Notes under the pieces: generated by a model
Database searches by the model: none
Told to the model about the DNA's origin: nothing
What the model saw: the letters and a program-made list of their open reading frames with translations, nothing else
Program-made: the position numbers and the translations under genes
From: Methanomicrobiales archaeon HGW-Methanomicrobiales-2
GTDB taxonomy: Archaea; Halobacteriota; Methanomicrobia; Methanomicrobiales; Methanoculleaceae
NCBI GenBank assembly: GCA_002839645.1
Contig: PGYL01000006.1
Coordinates: forward strand, 1 to 64,000
DNA: 64,000 nucleotides
Direction of reading: 5' to 3'
In this document: positions 58,337-64,000 of the stretch, piece by piece
How the letters are laid out: each line of letters starts with the position of its first letter
How positions within the stretch are numbered: the stretch's first letter is position 1

Positions 58337-59683
58337 TCATACCTCCCTCACTGCCGGGTCGGCGTCCCGGATGACCGAGAGGACCTCCCGCCTCTTCTCG
58401 TCGAGGAGGCTCCCCGTATCTGCCTCCAGGTTCAGCCGCACCACCGGCTCGGTGTGGGAGCGGCGGATGTTGAACCACCAGTCCGGGTAGCCAACCGTCA
58501 GCCCGTCGAGGTGGTCGAGGTCCGCGTTCCGGTAGCGCACTGCAAGCACCGCGAGCACCGCCGCGGGGTCGCCCACGTGGAGGTTGATCTCCCCGGTTGA
58601 GGGATAACGGTCGAGCGGTCGGACGAGTTCGGAGAGCGGCCGGCCGCTCGCGGCGAGCAGGTTCGCGACGAGGACCATCGTCAGGAGCCCGTTGTCAGTA
58701 AACCCCATATCCCGGTAGTAGTAGTGCCCGGAGAGTTCCCCGGCGAATATGGCATCCTCCTCCCGCATCAGCGCCTTGATGAAGGCGTGGCCCACCCGGG
58801 ACCGGACAGGCCGGCCGCCGGCCCTCTCGATCGCCTCCACCACAGCCCGGCTCGACCGGAGGTCGTAGAGGATCGTCGCCCCCGGGTTCTGTTCGAGCAG
58901 GAACGCCGCGATGAGCGCGGTCACCAGGTCCTCCCGGACCCGCTCGCCTCGCTCGTCGATGAACCCGCACCGGTCGCCGTCGCCGTCGAACGCCACCCCG
59001 AAGTCTGCCCCCTCGGCCGCGACCCGTTCTTGCAGTTCGCGGGTGGTTTCGGGGTCGAGCGGGTTTGCGTGGTGGTGGGGGAACCGACCATCGGGCTCGG
59101 TATACATCGGCACAAGCCGCCATGCCGGAACCCGCTCAAAGAGCCGGGGGATCTCCGGCCCGACCATCCCGTTCCCCGCGTCCACGACGGCCGTGAGGGG
59201 CTTTGCCGCCCGGACGAACCCGGCCACCTTCCCGATGTAGGCGTCCAGCATCCCGGACTCGCGGCACGACCCGCCGGCCCGGGCGACCGGCTCCTCCCGG
59301 ACCCGTGCCTCCAGGAGTGGGAGATCCCGGTCACCGGAGAGGGGGATGGCGTCCTCGCGGGCGAGTTTGAACCCGTTCATCTCCCCCGGGAGGTGGGAGG
59401 CCGTCACCATCACCCCGCCGTCGAACCTCCCGTCGCTGACGGCGTAGTTGAGGAGCGGGGTGCTCGCCATCCCGATATCGGTGACCTCCGCCCCACCTGC
59501 AATTGCGCCTTTCGTAAACGCCCGGGCAAGCGACGCGGACGAGAGCCGCATATCCTGCCCGATGACGACCCGCTCCGCCGCAAGGAGCCGGACGAAGGCG
59601 TTTCCGATCCTCTCCGCCGTCGCCTCATCGAGTTCGTCCGGGTAGCGCCCCCGGATGTCGTAGGCCTTGAAGATGCCGGCCAT
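58337..59683 (-). CDS. Phosphomannomutase/phosphoglucomutase
   Basis: A 448-residue alpha-D-phosphohexomutase. The N-terminal FKAYDIRGRYPDELD, the phosphoserine loop VMVTASHLPGEMNGFKLARE (Ser near 97), the metal site VAFDGDGDRCGFIDE, the sugar-binding loop FAGELSGHYYYRD, and the phosphate-binding RRSHTEPVVRLNLEA are all present. It interconverts mannose or glucose 6- and 1-phosphates for surface sugars. It starts four bases from the cysteine desulfurase stop (ATG/TGA touching), so the two were probably one transcription unit. Confidence 0.93.
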   Translation of the reverse strand: MAGIFKAYDIRGRYPDELDEATAERIGNAFVRLLAAERVVIGQDMRLSSASLARAFTKGAIAGGAEVTDIGMASTPLLNYAVSDGRFDGGVMVTASHLPGEMNGFKLAREDAIPLSGDRDLPLLEARVREEPVARAGGSCRESGMLDAYIGKVAGFVRAAKPLTAVVDAGNGMVGPEIPRLFERVPAWRLVPMYTEPDGRFPHHHANPLDPETTRELQERVAAEGADFGVAFDGDGDRCGFIDERGERVREDLVTALIAAFLLEQNPGATILYDLRSSRAVVEAIERAGGRPVRSRVGHAFIKALMREEDAIFAGELSGHYYYRDMGFTDNGLLTMVLVANLLAASGRPLSELVRPLDRYPSTGEINLHVGDPAAVLAVLAVRYRNADLDHLDGLTVGYPDWWFNIRRSHTEPVVRLNLEADTGSLLDEKRREVLSVIRDADPAVREV

Positions 59684-60802
59684 CAGGTCCCCTCCCGGAG
59701 TGGCGACATTGCCCGCAGCCGTTTGATCACGCCGGGGAGGACACTGAGGACGTAGTCGACATCCTCCTCGGTGTTCCGGTGGCCGAGGGTGAGCCGGAGC
59801 GAGCCGTGAGCGTGCTCGGGAGGGAGGCCGCAGGCAGTCAGGACGTGCGAGGGCTCAAGCGACGCCGAAGTGCAGGCGCTCCCGGTCGAGGCGGCGATCC
59901 CGTGGGCGTCGAGCATGAGGAGGATCGATTCGCCCTCGACGTAGCGGAACGCGACGTTGACGTTATTCGGGAGCCGCTCGACCGGGTGACCGTTTAGCCG
60001 GGTGTCGGGGATCGTCTCCAGGAGCCCCCGGATCAGCCGATCCCGCATCGCGGCGTTCCGGACAGCGTTCCGGGCCATCCCGGCGACCGCAAGGTCGATC
60101 GCTTTCCCGAGCCCCACGATCCCGGGGACGTTCTCGGTCCCGCCCCGCCGGCCCCGCTCCTGCGCCCCGCCGTCCATGAACGTCCCTATCCGCGTTTTCC
60201 GCCGGACATACAGCGCCCCCGCCCCCTTCGGCCCGCCGAACTTGTGGGCGGAGATGGCGAGGAGGTCGGCCCCGATCTCGTTCACATCCACCGGAAAGGC
60301 CCCGATCGCCTGGACCGCGTCGGTATGGAACGGGACACCGTGGTCGTGTGCGATCGCTGCGATCGCCCGGACCGGCTGGACCGTCCCGATCTCGTTGTTC
60401 GCGGCCATCACCGAGACGAAGATTGTCCGATCGGTGATCGCCTCCTCGACCCGTTCCGGCTCCACCCGGCCGAACTCGTCGACGGGCAGGTAGGTCACCC
60501 GGTAGCCCTGCTTCTCGAGCGCCCGGCAGGTATGGAGGACGGCGTGGTGCTCGATTGAGGAGGTGATGATATGGTCGCCCTTTTTTTTATTCGCCGCCGC
60601 GACCCCCTTGATCGCCCAGTTGTCGGCCTCCGTCCCGCCCGCGGTGAAGAAGACCTCCTCGGGGCTCGCGCCGATCGCCGCCGCCACCCGTCCCCGGGCC
60701 TCCTCCACCGCCTCCTTCGCCTCGCGGGCGAGGGCGGGCGACCTCGGCCCGCGCCGGCGTCGTCGCCGCATGGTCCATGTAGACCAACCGTCTCTGCTCC
60801 AT
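59683..60802 (-). pseudogene. nifS: NifS/IscS-type cysteine desulfurase, damaged N-terminus
   Basis: The start MEQRRLVYMDHAATTPARAEV (from ATG 60802) is a normal NifS N-terminus. After it, the frame is wrong; the correct sequence resumes one frame over with ALAREAKEAVEEARGRVAAA. The conserved middle (about 20 residues including the GNPSS turn) is missing, so a deletion of non-triplet length joined the two parts. The rest is intact: SAHKFGGPKG holds the PLP lysine and STGSACTSAS the catalytic cysteine. It is inactive as read, or an assembly error. It overlaps the Lon-like gene's stop region. Confidence 0.8.
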
Positions 60803-60807
60803 CCCGG

Positions 60808-63204
60808 TCATTTCGCCATCATCGGGTGGAACCCTTTGAGGGTCTCCGCCATCTCCCGGAGCCGCCGGTCCACCAGGTAGTTCACGGTCCCCTCCTCGTA
60901 GGTCCCGTCCTCCCGCCGGGTGCCCGCCGGGACACCTGTCAGGACCTCGATCCCCTCGTCGATCGTCCGCACCGGGTAGATCCGGAACCTTCCGGCCTTC
61001 GCGGCCTCGACGATCTCCTCTTTGAGCATCAGGTTCTGGACGTTGCTCGCCGGGATCAGCGCTCCCTGGTTCCCGTTGAGCCCTTTGGCCTTGCAGACCT
61101 CAAAGAACCCTTCCAGTTTCTCGTTCACGCCCCCGATCGCCTGGACCTCGCCCTTCTGGTTCACCGAGCCCGTGACGGCGAGGTACTGCTTTAAGGGGAG
61201 GCCCGAGAGCGCCGAGAGGAGGGCGTAGAGCTCGGTGCTCGACGCGGAGTCGCCCTCGATCCCCTCGTAACTCTGCTCGAAGACGAGCCGGGCCGAGAGG
61301 CCGAGCGGCTTGTCTCCCGCGTAGTTGTTGTTGAGGTAACCGTTGATGATCAGGACGCCTTTCGTGTGGATCGGCCCGCCGAGCGCCGCCTCCCGCTCGA
61401 TATCCATGATCCCCTCGCGCCCGACCCCGATGCTCGCGGTCACCTTCGACGGCCGGCCGAAGGCGAAGTCCCCGAGGCCGATGACCGAGAGGCCGTTCAC
61501 CTGGCCGACCTTCTCCCCCTCGGTCTCGATGAGGAAGATCCCCCGCTGGATATACTCCTGGATCTTCTGCTGGATCAGGTTCGAGCGGTAGACCTTCTCA
61601 TCGATCGCCTTCATGACGTGCTGCCTCCCGATCTGTTCCGCGCCGTCGCTTGCGGCGTAGAAGTTCGCCTCCCGGATGAGGTCAGCGACCGCGGCGAACT
61701 GGGTCGAGAGCTTCTCCTTGTCCGCGGCGAGTCTTGAACCATACTCGATCACCCGGGCGATTGCCTCCCGGTCCAGGTGCCGGAGTTTCTCCTCCCGGAC
61801 GAGGTTGCACATGAAGTCGGCGTACTTTCCGGCGTTCTCGTCGCTTCTCTCCATAACAGTGTCGAAGTCGGCCTTGACTTTGAAGAGTTCCTTGAAGTCG
61901 GGGTCCATCTGGTAGAGGAGTTGGTAGATCATCGGGGTCCCGATGAGGGTCACCTTGATGTCGAGTGGGACGGGCTCGGGCTTGATCGTCTTTGCAGTGA
62001 TAAACCCCATTCGCTCTCCCGGCTCCTCGATGACGGCCTCCCCGGTCTTTAATGCCGTCTTGAGCCCGTCCCAGGAGAGGGGGGTGCGCAGGAGGTCTTC
62101 GACGTTGAGGATGAGGTAGCCGCCGTTGGCTTTATGCAGCGAGCCCGGTCGGATCATCGTGAAATCGGTCGTGAAAATGCCGAACTGGACCTCCTTCTCT
62201 ATCTTCCCGAGGAGGTTCTGGAAGGTGGGGTTCTGCTCGACGATCACCGGGGCGCCCCCGGCATCGGCGTTGTCCACGACGACGTTCACGTCGTACTTCC
62301 GGAACGGGAGCTCCCGGATGAAGGCCTGGAACTGGGGCGGGGCGCCCGGCTGCTCGGGGACCCCGAGGAAGGCCTGGAGGTTCTCGAGGATGTCGTTCTG
62401 GACGGCGTCGATGTATTCGGGGACCTCCGGGACGTCGGCATAGTTCTCCTTGAGTTCGGCGACGAGGTTGCCGATCGCGTAGAGGGCGATGTCGTGGTTC
62501 ACGTTCTTGACTGCCTCGGCTCCCTGCCGCTCGATCTCCTGCACCTGCCGGAGCGTGCTCCGGAGGTCGGCGTTGAGGGCATCCCGCCGCCGCTGGACCT
62601 CTGCCCGCACCTCATCGGGGAGGGTGATGAACTCCTCCTCGGGGACCGGTTTGCCGTTGATGATCGGGATGGTCAGGAGGCCGATGGGGCTCATCTGGAT
62701 GACGAACCCCGCCTCCTGAGCACGCTGGTTGATCCGGGCGATGAGGTCGGCCCTGTTTCCCTGGAGCGACTGGAGGGTCTCGTCCCGTCGTTTGGCATAC
62801 TCCTCGCTCTCGAAAGCCCGCGGAAGCGCCTGCCGGGCCTCTTCGATGAACCGCTTCATATCCTCCCGGAACCGTGGCCCCCTCCCCCCCGGGAGGGCGA
62901 TGGCGTTGGGCTCGTACTGGTTCTCGAAGTTGTGGACGTAGACCCAGTCGCTTGCCCGGGGTTTGGCCTTCGCGAGCTCGTCAAGGAAGCTCCGGACAGC
63001 GGTCATCCGCCCGGTCCCCTGGGCGCCCGCAGTGTAGACATTAAACCCCTTCTCCCTGATCTCGAGGCCGAATCGCAGCGCCCGGAGCGCCCTTTCCTGG
63101 CCGATAATCTCCTCCATCGGGCGCATTTCCCCGGTGCTGGCACACTCTACCTTTCCCGGCTCGTAGGCGTTCCGGTACTCTCCGACAGCTAAAGGTTGAA
63201 CCAT
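60808..63204 (-). CDS. Lon-like ATP-dependent protease (AAA_32 type)
   Basis: A 798-residue protein of the LonC/AAA_32 family. The ATP-binding region near residue 60 reads AGAQGTGRMTAVRSFL, a P-loop variant with arginine in place of the usual lysine. The catalytic dyad is Ser in EGDSASSTELYA (about residue 653) and Lys in IGGVNEKLEGFFE (about 696), 43 residues apart as in Lon. A long helical insertion (about 100-260) is family-typical. ATG 63204 follows GGTGAGATTG. It degrades misfolded or regulatory proteins. Confidence 0.92.
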   Translation of the reverse strand: MVQPLAVGEYRNAYEPGKVECASTGEMRPMEEIIGQERALRALRFGLEIREKGFNVYTAGAQGTGRMTAVRSFLDELAKAKPRASDWVYVHNFENQYEPNAIALPGGRGPRFREDMKRFIEEARQALPRAFESEEYAKRRDETLQSLQGNRADLIARINQRAQEAGFVIQMSPIGLLTIPIINGKPVPEEEFITLPDEVRAEVQRRRDALNADLRSTLRQVQEIERQGAEAVKNVNHDIALYAIGNLVAELKENYADVPEVPEYIDAVQNDILENLQAFLGVPEQPGAPPQFQAFIRELPFRKYDVNVVVDNADAGGAPVIVEQNPTFQNLLGKIEKEVQFGIFTTDFTMIRPGSLHKANGGYLILNVEDLLRTPLSWDGLKTALKTGEAVIEEPGERMGFITAKTIKPEPVPLDIKVTLIGTPMIYQLLYQMDPDFKELFKVKADFDTVMERSDENAGKYADFMCNLVREEKLRHLDREAIARVIEYGSRLAADKEKLSTQFAAVADLIREANFYAASDGAEQIGRQHVMKAIDEKVYRSNLIQQKIQEYIQRGIFLIETEGEKVGQVNGLSVIGLGDFAFGRPSKVTASIGVGREGIMDIEREAALGGPIHTKGVLIINGYLNNNYAGDKPLGLSARLVFEQSYEGIEGDSASSTELYALLSALSGLPLKQYLAVTGSVNQKGEVQAIGGVNEKLEGFFEVCKAKGLNGNQGALIPASNVQNLMLKEEIVEAAKAGRFRIYPVRTIDEGIEVLTGVPAGTRREDGTYEEGTVNYLVDRRLREMAETLKGFHPMMAK

Positions 63205-63252
63205 CAATCTCACCAGATCCCTGATCGCAGGTATACCGCAGGATGTCGCATG

Positions 63253-63264
63253 CATTAAAAAAGG
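63253..63264 (-). promoter_or_regulatory. TATA box of the Lon-like gene
   Basis: TTTTTTAATGCA on the minus strand lies 49-60 bases before ATG 63204, giving a leader near 30 bases, which fits the Shine-Dalgarno that precedes the start. Confidence 0.45.
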
Positions 63265-63339
63265 TTCCCGGGATTTCACTCCCGCTACCGGATGGTACGA
63301 TAGGTGGTTTTACTTACTTTCGCGCTTATGTGTAGTATG

Positions 63340-63347
63340 TTTATATG
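63340..63347 (+). promoter_or_regulatory. TATA box of the NifX-like gene
   Basis: TTTATATG lies about 45 bases before ATG 63389, so transcription should begin near 63369 with a leader of about 20 bases that includes the AGGTGAG ribosome-binding site. Confidence 0.5.
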
Positions 63348-63388
63348 CGGCTTACCACTTGCACGGGGCCGCAGGAACAGGTGAGATC

Positions 63389-63748
63389 ATGAGGATTGCA
63401 ATTGCACAGGACGGAAACAAGGTATCCGAACACTTCGGGCACTGCGGGGAGTATGCGATATTTGACGTGGAGGATTCGATCATCTACCGGAGGAACGACC
63501 TCCCGAGCCCCGGCCACGAACCCGGACGGCTCCCGGTCTTTCTCGCGGAGCACGGGGTCAATCAGATCATCGCCGGTGGGATGGGGCCACGGGCCGTCGA
63601 CATCTTCCACGAGAACGGTATCGGGGTGCTCCTCGGCATCAGCGGAAACGTCGATTATGTCGCGCAGGACTATATCGCTGGCCGCCTCTCGCCGGGGGAG
63701 AGCTCCTGCCATCACGAAGACGGCGGGGAGTGCGACGGGGCGCACTGA
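63389..63748 (+). CDS. NifX/NafY-type dinitrogenase cofactor family protein
   Basis: A 119-residue protein of the dinitrogenase iron-molybdenum cofactor biosynthesis family: MRIAIAQDGNKVSEHFGHCG, then an FDVED strand, AEHGVNQIIAGGMGPRAVD and GIGVLLGISGNVDYVAQDYI. A His/Cys-rich tail (SSCHHEDGGECDGAH) probably binds metal. Many methanogens carry such genes outside nif clusters, where they may handle iron-sulfur or other metal clusters. AACAGGTGAGATC precedes the ATG. A ferredoxin gene follows two bases downstream. Confidence 0.9.
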   Translation: MRIAIAQDGNKVSEHFGHCGEYAIFDVEDSIIYRRNDLPSPGHEPGRLPVFLAEHGVNQIIAGGMGPRAVDIFHENGIGVLLGISGNVDYVAQDYIAGRLSPGESSCHHEDGGECDGAH

Positions 63749-63750
63749 GC

Positions 63751-63924
63751 ATGCCGGCGGTGGTTGATCCGGAGGGATGCACAGGGTGCGAGACGTGTGT
63801 GGCGGCCTGCCCTGCGGCCGCAATCACCATGGAGGGCGACAGGGCGAAGATCGACCCCGGGCTCTGCGTGGACTGCGGAACCTGCGTGGACGAATGTCCG
63901 GCAGGCGCCATCTCGCTTGAGTGA
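63751..63924 (+). CDS. 2[4Fe-4S] ferredoxin
   Basis: A 57-residue ferredoxin with two clusters: CTGCETCVAACP and CVDCGTCVDECP, both CxxCxxCxxxCP. It starts at ATG 63751, right after the NifX-like gene's stop, and shares its operon. The likely role is electron transfer for cluster or cofactor assembly. Confidence 0.93.
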   Translation: MPAVVDPEGCTGCETCVAACPAAAITMEGDRAKIDPGLCVDCGTCVDECPAGAISLE

Positions 63925-63990
63925 TGCGGTGTTGCATCACCCCTAGTATTATGCTCATATGAGTAATAATTGCCAGAGGAGTGTATCTGA

Positions 63991-64000
63991 ATGAAAGTCT
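63991..64000 (+). CDS. Start of a gene cut by the window end
   Basis: ATG AAA GTC at the very end of the window is preceded by GAGGAGTG at a good distance, and follows the ferredoxin operon on the same strand. Only three codons are visible, so nothing can be said about the product. Confidence 0.4.

Noticed and set aside
1-64000. CRISPR arrays, rRNA genes, replication origin boxes
   Set aside because: No regularly spaced direct repeats, no rRNA-like stretches and no Orc1/Cdc6 or origin repeat cluster were seen.

Overview
This window looks like a chromosomal segment of a high-G+C methanogenic archaeon of the order Methanomicrobiales, most like Methanoculleus. The domain is shown by an archaeal SRP (7S) RNA, aEF-1beta next to a small zinc-ribbon protein, a Tsr3/DUF367 rRNA modification enzyme, TATA boxes about 25 bp upstream of several starts (some transcripts look leaderless) and many GTG starts. 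A MfnE-like kinase of methanofuran synthesis, a PaaK/F390-synthetase-like adenylating enzyme and DUF3821-type surface proteins with a C-terminal anchor point to the order. The genus is an inference.

Layout. 1-4.3 kb: small housekeeping and stress genes (DUF5661, a membrane protein, a MNT/HEPN pair, two KTSC proteins, a ROK sugar kinase, a dual-specificity phosphatase, an IMPACT/YigZ protein). 4.33-6.15 kb: a sharply AT-rich two-gene island on the minus strand, in which a DUF488 protein with a YwgA-like N-terminus is coupled to an unrecognised protein. 6.2-13.3 kb: an ABC exporter, a 2TM-protein gene broken by an in-frame TGA, glucan phosphorylase and a membrane transglutaminase-like operon. 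13.3-31.8 kb is rich in signalling and envelope genes: lipoproteins, HEAT-repeat proteins, two wHTH-multi-PAS regulators, a methyltransferase, a DUF72 protein, tsr3, a deoxyribosyltransferase fusion, an RsbU/RsbW/RsbV-like partner-switching set, LemA/DUF2207, and a second STAS protein. The gap 24.2-24.7 kb is packed with short perfect stem-loops.

31.9-46.6 kb: a DASS transporter, the F390-synthetase-like enzyme, a metallo-beta-lactamase protein with a kinase-like C-terminus, a glutaredoxin coupled to an FTR-rubredoxin fusion, an NCS1 transporter, two small HTH regulators, a secreted phospholipase-D-like protein, mfnE, the aEF-1beta operon, malate/lactate dehydrogenase and the SRP RNA. 46.6-56.8 kb is a membrane and stress cluster: a pentameric ligand-gated ion channel homologue, two AI-2E-type transporters, two SpoIIAA-like paralogues, DUF1269, SulP, and what appear to be two decayed copies of a cardiolipin-synthase-type N-terminus. 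56.9-64 kb: a DUF134 regulator, a CAT-anticodon tRNA, an ATP-cone protein, a degenerate tRNA 3' half, phosphomannomutase, a damaged nifS-type cysteine desulfurase, a Lon-like protease, a NifX-like protein and a 2[4Fe-4S] ferredoxin.

Most interesting points: the ion channel homologue, the AT-rich DUF488 island, the stem-loop-dense intergenic region, the three disrupted genes (2TM protein, nifS, cardiolipin synthase remnants), the tRNA remnant, and a complete partner-switching set in an organism expected to lack sigma factors. No CRISPR array, rRNA operon, replication origin or recognisable transposase was seen.
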